A stretch of DNA of 59,613 bases from Calothrix sp. MO_192.B10 (GTDB taxonomy: Bacteria; Cyanobacteriota; Cyanobacteriia; Cyanobacteriales; Nostocaceae), in the NCBI GenBank assembly GCA_030065055.1, contig JASJDS010000025.1:1-59613 (forward strand). The letters are read 5' to 3'. The position numbers and the translations under genes are program-made. Below the pieces are notes generated by a model. It ran no database searches, was not told the origin of the DNA, and worked only from the letters and a program-made list of their open reading frames with translations. Below, in pieces: positions 46,396 to 54,458 of this stretch. Numbering within the stretch: position 1 is the stretch's first letter; every line of letters begins with the position of its first letter.

Positions 46396-47541
46396 ATGAC
46401 GGTAAAAAACTTACAAATCAAAGATAAGGTAATCGTTGACCGTCAAGATTTTCAACAATTATTTGATGTTTTGCAGCAACAGGAGTATGAATTAGTTGGT
46501 CCTACCATTGTAGAGGGTGCGATCGCCTATGAGACTATCTCTGCGGTGGAAGACTTGCCCATTGGTTGGACGGACGAACAAGATGGCGGTACTTATCGCC
46601 TCAAACCACGGTCAGATCAGGCACTATTTGGTTACGCAGTTGGTCCCCATTCCTGGAAAAAATACCTGTTTCCGCCACGGTTACAACTGTGGAAAGCAGA
46701 ACGCCAAGGTCAGGAGATGAAAATCACCACTCCTGAACCGGAAATTCCGAAACGAGCATTTATCGGGGTGCGTGCTTGTGAATTAAATGCGATCGCTATT
46801 CAAGATCAGGTATTTACCCAAGGGGAAGCTGTGGATTCCCACTACCAAACAAGGCGCGATCGGGTATTTATTGTTGCCGTCAATTGTTCCCAGGCTGGAG
46901 GAACTTGTTTTTGTGTGTCCATGAATACAGGTCCCCAAGCAAAGATGGGTTTTGATTTAGGGGTAACGGAAATTATTGATGGGGATCAACACTACTTTGT
47001 GGTGGAAGTTGGGAGTGAGTCAGGGGCACAGGTACTGAGTAAAATTGTTTACAGTTACGCCACAGAGCAGCAGCAACAGCAAGCAATGGAGGTTGTGGCT
47101 GCAACTGCCAAGCAGATGGGCCGTACTATGGATACCGAGAATATTAAAGAACTTTTATACAATAATATTGAACATTCCCGTTGGGATGATGTGGCAAATC
47201 GCTGTCTTACCTGTGCTAACTGCACTATGGTTTGTCCCACCTGCTTTTGCTCTACCGTAGAAGATACCACCGATTTAACTGGGGACAATGCCGAACGCTG
47301 GCGACATTGGGATTCCTGCTTCACTATGGATTTTTCCTACTTACACGGTGGTAGCGTGCGTTCCAGCGCCAAATCCCGTTACCGTCAATGGATGACCCAT
47401 AAATTGGCTAGTTGGATGGATCAATTTGGCACATCTGGCTGTGTGGGTTGTGGACGTTGTATTACTTGGTGTCCCGTGGGAATAGATATTACCGCAGAAG
47501 TGAAGGCAATTCAGGACAGTCAACCGCTGCGCGGAAGTTAA
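46396..47541 (+). CDS. Hydrogenase/sulfhydrogenase beta-subunit-like 4Fe-4S protein
   Basis: A 381-residue iron-sulfur protein related to HydB of sulfhydrogenase-type NiFe hydrogenases and to AsrA of anaerobic sulfite reductase. It carries two 4Fe-4S clusters: C-x2-C-x2-C-x3-CP (CLTCANCTMVCP, about 270) and C-x2-C-x2-C-x3-CP (CVGCGRCITWCP, about 350). The N-terminal region has RAFIGVRACELNAIAIQDQV, usual in the family. The ATG at 46396 has AGG 7 nt upstream; a GTG two codons earlier is possible. It leads a three-gene set on the same strand. Neither NiFe catalytic subunit is in the window, so it may pass electrons to or from a partner encoded elsewhere. Confidence 0.85.
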   Translation: MTVKNLQIKDKVIVDRQDFQQLFDVLQQQEYELVGPTIVEGAIAYETISAVEDLPIGWTDEQDGGTYRLKPRSDQALFGYAVGPHSWKKYLFPPRLQLWKAERQGQEMKITTPEPEIPKRAFIGVRACELNAIAIQDQVFTQGEAVDSHYQTRRDRVFIVAVNCSQAGGTCFCVSMNTGPQAKMGFDLGVTEIIDGDQHYFVVEVGSESGAQVLSKIVYSYATEQQQQQAMEVVAATAKQMGRTMDTENIKELLYNNIEHSRWDDVANRCLTCANCTMVCPTCFCSTVEDTTDLTGDNAERWRHWDSCFTMDFSYLHGGSVRSSAKSRYRQWMTHKLASWMDQFGTSGCVGCGRCITWCPVGIDITAEVKAIQDSQPLRGS

Positions 47542-47783
47542 AAGTTAAAAGTCAAAAGTCAAAAGTAGGTCAAATTTAGATCAACAAATCAAAACTATGA
47601 CCAAACATTAATCGGTATCAAGCCCCCAAATTAGAATTTAGAATTTAGAATTTAGAAATTTTCCCCCAACTGCATTCTGCATTCTTAATTCTTCATTGAC
47701 AATTTTTCCCCTACCCAAGCCCCTCGATTTATCGATGGGAAAACTGATAACTGATAACTGATAACTGATAACTGATAACTGAA
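47542..47783. repeat. Heptamer repeats between the HydB-like and CNB genes
   Basis: AAAAGTC units (47540-47568), TTAGAAT units (47632-47660) and AACTGAT units (47744-47783) fill much of this 242-bp gap and reach the start codon of the next gene. Confidence 0.8.
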
Positions 47784-48254
47784 ATGGCTACCCCTACCCT
47801 TGCTCCCGTATTGAGAGAACACAGTTTCTTTCAAGGTTTAAAACCAGAATATATCGACCTATTAATTGAATGTGCTGCCAATGTTCGTTTTAATGCCGGA
47901 GAATTTATTTTCCGCCAAGGAGAGCCAGCGAATAGATTTTATTTGATTCGTCATGGCAAGGTTGCAGTGGAAATTAGTAAACCCGCTCAACAATCCATTG
48001 TGATTAAAACCCTGACAGATAATGACGTTTTGGGTTGGTCTTGGTTATTTCCCCCCTATGAATGGCATTATGACGCACAGGCATTGGAATTGACAAGAGC
48101 GATCGCTCTTAATGCTCAATGTCTGCGGGGAAAATGCGATCAAGACCCAGCATTGGGTTATGAATTAATGCAACGCTTTTCTTGTGTAATGTTAGATACC
48201 CTACAAGCAACTCGATTGCAACTTTTGGATCTCTATGGCTTACCTAATAGATAA
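47784..48254 (+). CDS. Cyclic-nucleotide-binding domain protein
   Basis: A 156-residue protein consisting of a single CRP/FNR-type cyclic-nucleotide-binding domain: FFQGLKPEYIDLLIECAANV, FIFRQGEPANRFYLIRHGKV, and a phosphate-binding-cassette region degenerate compared with cAMP-binding proteins (DNDVLGWSWLFPPYEWHY). There is no DNA-binding HTH, so it is not a CRP. It lies between an iron-sulfur and a flavin subunit, a position I recall for hydrogenase-like clusters in cyanobacteria, where it may regulate the complex. The start abuts AACTGAT heptamers. Confidence 0.85.
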   Translation: MATPTLAPVLREHSFFQGLKPEYIDLLIECAANVRFNAGEFIFRQGEPANRFYLIRHGKVAVEISKPAQQSIVIKTLTDNDVLGWSWLFPPYEWHYDAQALELTRAIALNAQCLRGKCDQDPALGYELMQRFSCVMLDTLQATRLQLLDLYGLPNR

Positions 48255-48355
48255 TTCATAATTCATAATTCATAATTCATAATTCACCAAGTTTCAGATT
48301 TAGTCTGGGTTTTAATTTGCATCTACCGCCTTATTTTGGGGAGTTAATATCAAGT

Positions 48356-49219
48356 ATGACAACAATTAGCAGAGTCGGGGAAGTTGTATTTCCAGCAGAC
48401 CCTATGGTGCCTCAGATCTATCGGGTGCGGCGAAATCGCAGGGAAACCCATGACATCTTTACCTTGGAGTTAGAACCAGTATCAGGGGTAGAAGCTCTAA
48501 CATTTGCCCCTGGTCAATTTAATATGCTCTATGCTTTTGGTGTGGGTGAATCTGCCATCTCTATTAGTGGTAATGCTGGTATAAAAAATAAAATTATACA
48601 TACTATTCGCCGGGTGGGGACTGTCACAACTGCCCTAGAGAAATTAAAAAAAGGCGACACAATCGGTGTTAGAGGTCCCTTTGGTAGTTCTTGGCCCATG
48701 CAAGTAGCGGAGGGGAATGATGTTATATTTGTGGCTGGTGGTATTGGATTAGCACCACTACGTCCGGCTATTTATCATGTGCTTGCCAATCGGGAAAAAT
48801 ACGGCAAGGTAGCCATATTATTTGGTACTCGCACCCCTGATGATATTCTATTTAACCGGGACTTACACAAGTGGCGATCGCGTTGGGATACCGAAGTTTT
48901 GCTCACCGTGGATCGGGCAGAACCGGGATGGAAAGGGAATGTGGGAGTAGTCACCCACCTGATTCGCCGTGCTCAATTCGATCCCCTCAATACCACCGCC
49001 ATGATTTGTGGACCAGAAATCATGATGCAATTTACCACCGTAGAATTACTTAAAAAAGGCATGAGCGCAGATAATATTTATGTCACGATGGAACGGAATA
49101 TGAAATGTGCGATCGCTTTTTGTGGTCACTGTCAGCTAGGTCCTAAATTTATCTGCAAAGATGGGCCTGTATTCCGGTATGACCACATTAAGTTCTGGTT
49201 TGACCAAAGGGAATTTTGA
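48356..49219 (+). CDS. Hydrogenase gamma-subunit-like FAD/NAD(P) and 2Fe-2S reductase
   Basis: A 287-residue flavoprotein of the DHODB-electron-transfer/AsrB/HydG type. The FAD-binding barrel occupies about 15-110 (FAPGQFNMLYAFGVGESAIS), the NAD(P) domain about 110-235 (VAGGIGLAPLRPAI), and a C-terminal 2Fe-2S cluster uses cysteines in MKCAIAFCGHCQLGPKFIC. ATG 48356 is preferred; the frame is open to a TTG at 48317. It probably exchanges electrons between NAD(P)H and the 4Fe-4S subunit encoded upstream. Its 3' end (AGGGAATTTTGAGAAACATG) is duplicated at 49571, and repeats follow where hydrogenase small- and large-subunit genes would be expected. Confidence 0.88.
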   Translation: MTTISRVGEVVFPADPMVPQIYRVRRNRRETHDIFTLELEPVSGVEALTFAPGQFNMLYAFGVGESAISISGNAGIKNKIIHTIRRVGTVTTALEKLKKGDTIGVRGPFGSSWPMQVAEGNDVIFVAGGIGLAPLRPAIYHVLANREKYGKVAILFGTRTPDDILFNRDLHKWRSRWDTEVLLTVDRAEPGWKGNVGVVTHLIRRAQFDPLNTTAMICGPEIMMQFTTVELLKKGMSADNIYVTMERNMKCAIAFCGHCQLGPKFICKDGPVFRYDHIKFWFDQREF

Positions 49220-49717
49220 GAAACATGATTTTATCCCGTAGGGGCACGGCATCTACAATATACTGGATTATAGAGTAATTCTAACCACGCCGTGCCCTTG
49301 CCTGCGATCACTTGGGTTATAGAATAATAATAACCACACCGTGCCCTTACCCGCGATCGCTTGGATTATAGAATAATTCTAACGGTGTTGCTGATCGAAA
49401 GTATTAATTAGCCTCACGCAAAGACGCAAAGACGCAAAGAATCGTTGTTTATTCATGCCCAAAATGTAAATTCATACTCCAATTGGGCAATGCCATTCTA
49501 ACCGCGCCGTGCCCTTGGTGCGATCGCTTGGGTTATAGAATAATTCTAACCACGCCGTGCCCTTTGTGCGAGGGAATTTTGAGAAACATGATTTTATCCC
49601 GTAGGGGCACGGCATCTACAATATACTGGATTATAGAGTAATTCTAACCACGCCGTGCCCTTACCCGCGATCACTTGGGTTATAGAATAATAATAACCAC
49701 ACCGTGCCCTTGGTGCG
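49208..49717. repeat. 363-bp-offset direct duplication and dispersed repeats
   Basis: The 140-bp sequence starting AGGGAATTTTGAGAAACATG (from the 3' end of the flavoprotein gene) occurs at 49208 and again at 49571. Between and within are several GTAGGGGCACGGC/GCCGTGCCC hairpin units and a MITE (49384-49494). The second copy runs to the CHAT coding frame. No other gene is seen in this 500-bp stretch. Confidence 0.8.
49384..49494. mobile_element. MITE with GGTGTTGCTGA-type ends, copy 3
   Basis: Left end GGTGTTGCTGATCGAAAGTA and right end TTCATACTCCAATTGGGCAA then TGCC. The interior has three CGCAAAGA units. Related to 21510-21622 and 40079-40220. Confidence 0.65.
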
Positions 49718-50794
49718 ATCGCTTCTCTCCACCTTACACTTAGGGATTTCCAAGATTTTCAAATATTAGTCGATCAAAATCACAATATTCGCGTTTCCTC
49801 AGAACAAGGTGATGAGTCGGGTGAATTACATTTGTCAAAGAACCAAATTAACCTGACTTTAAAATTAATTGAGTCGCAACAAACAAATAGTGAATTGCTC
49901 AAAGCACTAGGTGGTGAACTTTACCAAGCACTTTTCCCCAACCAAATTAACGCTCGATTCCACGCTACAATGGCAGGCGCACAAGCAGATAATTACAACG
50001 TCCGTTTGCGGTTAATATTTGAATCTCCCGAATTAGCCGCTCTCCCTTGGGAATTTCTCTATTATGAGGGAACCAACACCTTTTTAGCCAACAACACCCA
50101 AACCGTACTCTCTCGCTACATTGATGTTCCCCTACAAAAACGCGACATCAAAGCCGCTAACCTACCCCTAAAAATTCTATTAGTCATCTCTAGTCCTACT
50201 AATTTAGATCCATTAGACACAGCGAAGGAAGAACAACTCATCCGCGAAGCACTGAAAAAACACATAGAAGATGGTAAAATAGAGTTAGATATATTACTAG
50301 AAGCGACTAGGCGCGAAATTCAGCAAAAACTGCGAGAGAAGCCTTACAATGTGTTCCACTTCATCGGTCATAGTATCTTTAAAAACAACAAAGGCTACAT
50401 TGCCCTTGTAGATGGAAATGGCGAAGCGAAATTATTCGACGATGAAACTTTCGCCAACTTCTTTTTAGGTAACAATAACTTAGGATTAGTGATTCTCAAT
50501 TCATGTCAAGGTGGAACCGTATCTTCCAATCAAACATTTGCAGGTATCGCACCAAACCTAGTGCGTCGGGAAATACCCGCAGTAGTCGCCATGCAGTATC
50601 CTATTGAAGACGACACCGCCAAACTTTTCGCCGATGAATTTTACCGTACCCTCGCATTAGGCTATCCCGTAGATGCAGCTATCCAGACAACCCGCAACGC
50701 TATTTCCATGGAAGTGGGATTAGATAAATGTGACTTTGCCACACCAGTACTTTATATGCGAGCTAAGGATGGAATCATTTTGAGTGGATTGTAA
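49718..50794 (+). CDS. CHAT-domain (caspase-like) protease, start codon apparently lost
   Basis: CHAT domains are caspase-related peptidases, often effectors in cell-death-like defence. From TTG 49832 there are 320 residues with the catalytic His in FHFIGHSIF (180) and Cys in LILNSCQGG-type context (VILNSCQGG, 225). Coding-like sequence in the same frame begins 38 codons earlier at 49718: IASLHLTLRDFQDFQILVDQ and on through NHNIRVSSEQGDESGEL, which resembles the usual N-terminus of such proteins (M-x-LDLTIRNF...). The codon before ALA-SER is ATC, part of a GCGATCGC repeat end, not ATG. Either a TTG/unusual start is used or the gene was broken at the repeat junction. No partner STAND or TPR gene lies beside it. 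Confidence 0.75.
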   Translation: MASLHLTLRDFQDFQILVDQNHNIRVSSEQGDESGELHLSKNQINLTLKLIESQQTNSELLKALGGELYQALFPNQINARFHATMAGAQADNYNVRLRLIFESPELAALPWEFLYYEGTNTFLANNTQTVLSRYIDVPLQKRDIKAANLPLKILLVISSPTNLDPLDTAKEEQLIREALKKHIEDGKIELDILLEATRREIQQKLREKPYNVFHFIGHSIFKNNKGYIALVDGNGEAKLFDDETFANFFLGNNNLGLVILNSCQGGTVSSNQTFAGIAPNLVRREIPAVVAMQYPIEDDTAKLFADEFYRTLALGYPVDAAIQTTRNAISMEVGLDKCDFATPVLYMRAKDGIILSGL

Positions 50795-51498
50795 TATCAA
50801 GTCCGGATAATTAAAAAATTGGGATGCTCCGGCAAAAATTGGATACAAATCAAAAAATGTTTGCAACATATCCAATTCTAATCCCACCGTTACCCCGCCC
50901 CTACCAATCAATCATGTGAGTTATGGATGGGGTGCGATCGCTCGCTGTGGAGTGTGTAGAACCATTGTTACCACCAAAGTGACCTAGACGCTACTTCCAA
51001 ATCCGGTTTTGATTAGGATGGGGATTTACGCGCAATTGGCATATTGACACTGTCTGTAGTGAGTGTTTTAACGCTTGTTTTGAGTAATGGTGTAGAGACG
51101 GAATGTCCCTCCCGTCTTTACTAAGTACACATCACCGCAAAAAAGGGTTGGAAATGTTGAGACTTAATGTTTGGGTTTCCTAAGTCATATCATGTCCGGG
51201 GGCATACCCATAGTATGTCATTGCGAGTGGAACGAAGTGAAACGACGCAATCACAAGGTCTTTGGGATTGCTTCCCTTCGGTCGCAATGACGATTATTTA
51301 AACGGACATGATATCAAATGCCATTCGCTACAAGCCGAGCCAGCCGCTTGCGGGGGTGAATCCTGGGGATCACCTACGGGCTGTACTAAGAACCAAAAAT
51401 TAACTCTCTTCGTGTGACACTTACTCCCAGATCAATTCTGCAAAATAAGGCGTTCAAATCCAGGCTACATCCGAACTTTCACAAATTATCAACAGAAA
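50795..51498. other. Intergenic region with a MITE-like inverted repeat
   Basis: No gene is seen. The stretch 51185-51316 is an inverted-repeat element. Other parts include short palindromes. The promoter of the RTX-type gene lies near the end. Confidence 0.6.
51185..51316. mobile_element. 132-bp palindromic element, ends TCATATCATGTCCG / CGGACATGATATCA
   Basis: Termini match as inverted repeats at 13 of 14 positions. A second inner palindrome (GTCATTGCGAGTGGAACG and GCTTCCCTTCGGTCGCAATG then AC) resembles the ATTGCGA-type palindromic repeats found in many bacteria. Confidence 0.65.
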
Positions 51499-52530
51499 AT
51501 GCTACAAATATCAAAATCTGCAAATAGTTTTTCATTCTCTTTTTCTAATAAATCTCTGGATACCATCACTGGTGGAGATGGCGATGATACCCTGGTGGGG
51601 ACGAGTGGTGATGAGCTGATTGACGGTAAAGGTGGGGATGATATACTCAAGGGTGAAGGGGGTAACGATTCCCTTATAGGTGGTACAGGGCAAGATACCC
51701 TTGAGGGAGGGTCTGGCAATGACACACTCTATGGTGAATCTGCTTCTGGAGGTTTAGCCGTCATCGGGGATTCTTTCGTGTATGGTTCAGGCGGCTCTAG
51801 TGGAAGACAAAGCGATAATTATTTAGATGGTGGAGACGGAAATGATGACCTCAGCGGTGGGAATGGGAATGATACTCTCATCGGTGGGGATGGCGATGAT
51901 ACGCTGTTTGGTGGTTCAGTGGCTTCAGCCTTCGAGACAGGTGTTTATGACCCATATGGTGAAATTAATCGTTCTAGTTCTGGTAATGATGTCCTCGACG
52001 GTGGGAATGGAAATGATTTCCTTGTAAGTGCAGAAGACAACGATACCCTGATAGGTGGACAGGGCAATGATACCCTCAACGGTGGTTTTGGCAATGATTC
52101 TCTTCTAGGGGGGGATGGAAATGATGTCCTTGTAGGTGGAACTGACAATGATACTCTCAGAGGGGGCAATGGAGCTGATGTCTTTAGTTTCTCGATTCTT
52201 TTCCAATTGCAAAGTCCTTCAAGTCTTGTCTCATCTGAAAATGTTGTCGTTCCAGTTTTTGCACCAAAGCCTCAACGAGGAATTGACACTATCGAGGACT
52301 TTAATTCTGCGGAGGGTGATAAGATTGTCATAGGTAGTTCTGGGGAAATTTCAATCAACCAGTTTTCCTACAATCAAGATACAGGTGCTCTGTTCTTTGA
52401 AAACACACAGTTTGCTCAGCTACAGGCTGGTCTTGATTTCAGTGTAGAGCAAGATATTACCTTAAATATACAGTCTTCTGTGCTACCGACTGGTGTTGAT
52501 TTAAATGCACCGGTAGACATTAGCTTATAG
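51499..52530 (+). CDS. RTX-type calcium-binding repeat protein
   Basis: A 343-residue protein with many GGxGxDxLx nonapeptides from residue 18 to about 235 ([30 protein letters not shown]), which bind Ca2+ and fold into a parallel beta-roll outside the cell. Two breaks in the array (about 78-108 and 140-160) hold Ser/Gly-rich inserts. The C-terminal 100 residues ([10 protein letters not shown] ... [17 protein letters not shown]) have the F(S/N)xxxGDKI pattern found after RTX arrays. Export is probably by a type I system using a C-terminal signal; no transporter is nearby. No catalytic domain is seen. Confidence 0.88.
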   Translation: MLQISKSANSFSFSFSNKSLDTITGGDGDDTLVGTSGDELIDGKGGDDILKGEGGNDSLIGGTGQDTLEGGSGNDTLYGESASGGLAVIGDSFVYGSGGSSGRQSDNYLDGGDGNDDLSGGNGNDTLIGGDGDDTLFGGSVASAFETGVYDPYGEINRSSSGNDVLDGGNGNDFLVSAEDNDTLIGGQGNDTLNGGFGNDSLLGGDGNDVLVGGTDNDTLRGGNGADVFSFSILFQLQSPSSLVSSENVVVPVFAPKPQRGIDTIEDFNSAEGDKIVIGSSGEISINQFSYNQDTGALFFENTQFAQLQAGLDFSVEQDITLNIQSSVLPTGVDLNAPVDISL

Positions 52531-52560
52531 GCGAATAGCACACAAGTTCGCGGAAAATCA

Positions 52561-52596
52561 TCTCCCCTGCTCCGGGATTTCCCGGAGCAGGGGAGA
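52561..52596. terminator. Perfect 16-bp hairpin between convergent genes
   Basis: TCTCCCCTGCTCCGGG and its exact complement enclose a 4-nt ATTT-type loop. It lies 31 bp past the RTX stop and 9 bp before the end of the halogenase-like gene, so it can serve as a bidirectional terminator. It could also belong to a mobile element end. Confidence 0.65.
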
Positions 52597-52604
52597 AACA
52601 TTTG

Positions 52605-54374
52605 TCAATGCGTAAGTCCTGGTGGTTTCAAAAACAGCTTGTTTGCAGTTTTGAAGATTTTTGTTTGCAGTTCGCTACAATTAGACCTACTTGGCAGAGA
52701 AATAGCTTTTTTTCTTAGATTCAAAGCCAAAACAGAATACTTAGCTTTTTCTTGCCAAAATAGTTTAACCAAGGAACTTAGAGTGAGATTACCAAAGAAA
52801 TGCTGGCGATAAGTTCCAATACCTAAAAATCCTCCTGGGCGTTGGAAAATACTGGGTCGGATTTTGCTGGCTGGTAGATGGTTTTTACCTTTGAGGACTT
52901 GTTTAAAAGCATCGGGCATCCATTCTATTTGCGAGTAGCAAGATTCGATCTTTCTGAAAGCGAAATCGTACTCTCCTTTATTTTCCAAATTGGTACTTTC
53001 TAAAATGTGATAAATTTGTGATGCCAAAGACTCAAATTCACTGAAACTACCACCGACTAATTTTAGATTTTGTAATTGTCGATAATAATCTTCTCGATCT
53101 ACCGCATTAGCGCGAATGGTAGTTAATTTCAGCAACTCGCAATATGCACCCAATAACCATAACACCGAATATAAAGACCACAGTGGATAATGAGAAAAAG
53201 TACGATAGGCATTGGCAATCAAGCGATCGTTATTTTTGAGAAAAGAAAGAGTAACATCTTCTAATGGTTGAAACTTAACCGCCGAGTAATCCTTGGTTTC
53301 ATTTGCCTCCAGTAATAAATTAGCTAAGAGAGAAACACTAGTCAAAGAACTATAGAGTCCTTTAGAAAATAGGGGATCGACAAAACCCGCAGCATGACCT
53401 AAAAGACAAAAGCGATCGCCGACTATTTTTTTAGAGCTATACTGAATTCTATCAGTGCGCGTCCAGGTTCTTACTGCTTTGGCAGATTGCAACTGAGAGC
53501 TAATACTAGGAAATTTGGCAATCAAGGAATAAAACTCTTGTTCGGGACTGATATCTTTTCTCATCGGATAAATACGGGGATCGAGCATTAATCCCACACT
53601 ACAAAGGGGATTAGTAGCTTGAGGATGATTGTTAAAAGGGATTATCCATAACCAACCACCTTTAAATACATGATGTAACGTACCTTCAGAAAGGCGAAAA
53701 GGAATAGCAAAATCTGCTTGAGAAGTTCCAGTGTGATGGTAGCAGGGAACATTCACCATATGGGTAAAGATAGCACGAGAGTGGGTTTGCAGATGGTTAT
53801 GCCTCAGATCAAACTTATTGGCGAGTAAAGAGCGAAAACCTCCAGCATCAACTACATATTCAGCTTCATAACAGTTACCCGATTCTGCAATAACTCGTAC
53901 TCCACGATCATTAATCTCAACATCCTTAACCCCCGTATGTTGTAAAACCTCTGCACCATAACGAATCGCTGTAGTCATTAAGAAATAATCGGTATCTTGA
54001 CGATATAGATGTAATTCATGTCCGTAGGGTTGCTTGGGAATAACCGCTTGCAATAAGTGTGCGGGATTTTGAGCTTGGTTTTCTTCGTGATGTAGATAGC
54101 TAAAGTGTCTTTTTACTCCGTGGGAAGTCCCGATGTGAGAGAAATAATTTTCCGAACTAAAGTAAGCTAGTTCTGGTACCGAATACATCTGGGCCATCGC
54201 TCTGAATATCTCAGAAGTTTCCAAGATCATAGACTCCCCTATAGCAAATCGGGGGTGAGATTTAGCTTCAAAAATTACTACTTTTAGACCGTTACGGGCT
54301 AATATTGCTCCCAAACAAGAACCTGCAATACCAGAGCCGATAATAGCTACGTCAAATCTTGGGCAAGATGTCAT
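52605..54374 (-). CDS. Flavin-dependent halogenase-like FAD oxidoreductase
   Basis: A 589-residue FAD enzyme. The dinucleotide-binding motif GSGIAGS is at 13-19, ES-motif GESMILE at about 47-53, and DRFCLLGHAAGFVDPLFSKG at about 340 binds FAD. The halogenase signature W-x-W-x-I-P is present as WLWIIPF (near 238), so I place it with flavin-dependent halogenases rather than with geranylgeranyl reductases. The catalytic Lys is not securely located; GVKRHFSYLHH is one candidate. ATG 54374 has AGGAG 8 nt upstream. The last codons (PPGLTH then TGA) are formed by an AGGACTTACGCA sequence identical to a MITE end. No NRPS/PKS or flavin reductase gene lies in the window. Confidence 0.8.
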   Translation of the reverse strand: MTSCPRFDVAIIGSGIAGSCLGAILARNGLKVVIFEAKSHPRFAIGESMILETSEIFRAMAQMYSVPELAYFSSENYFSHIGTSHGVKRHFSYLHHEENQAQNPAHLLQAVIPKQPYGHELHLYRQDTDYFLMTTAIRYGAEVLQHTGVKDVEINDRGVRVIAESGNCYEAEYVVDAGGFRSLLANKFDLRHNHLQTHSRAIFTHMVNVPCYHHTGTSQADFAIPFRLSEGTLHHVFKGGWLWIIPFNNHPQATNPLCSVGLMLDPRIYPMRKDISPEQEFYSLIAKFPSISSQLQSAKAVRTWTRTDRIQYSSKKIVGDRFCLLGHAAGFVDPLFSKGLYSSLTSVSLLANLLLEANETKDYSAVKFQPLEDVTLSFLKNNDRLIANAYRTFSHYPLWSLYSVLWLLGAYCELLKLTTIRANAVDREDYYRQLQNLKLVGGSFSEFESLASQIYHILESTNLENKGEYDFAFRKIESCYSQIEWMPDAFKQVLKGKNHLPASKIRPSIFQRPGGFLGIGTYRQHFFGNLTLSSLVKLFWQEKAKYSVLALNLRKKAISLPSRSNCSELQTKIFKTANKLFLKPPGLTH

Positions 54375-54391
54375 ATTTTTTGCTCCTAATT

Positions 54392-54420
54392 GAAGAAGGA
54401 AGAAGGAAGAAGGAAGAAGG
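54392..54420. repeat. GAAGAAG/GAAGGAA heptamers
   Basis: About four tandem GAAGAAG-type heptamers lie directly upstream of the halogenase-like gene. Confidence 0.8.
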
Positions 54421-54458
54421 TTTGAGTGGGGTTTTGAGATGGGGACAAAGGACCCCAA

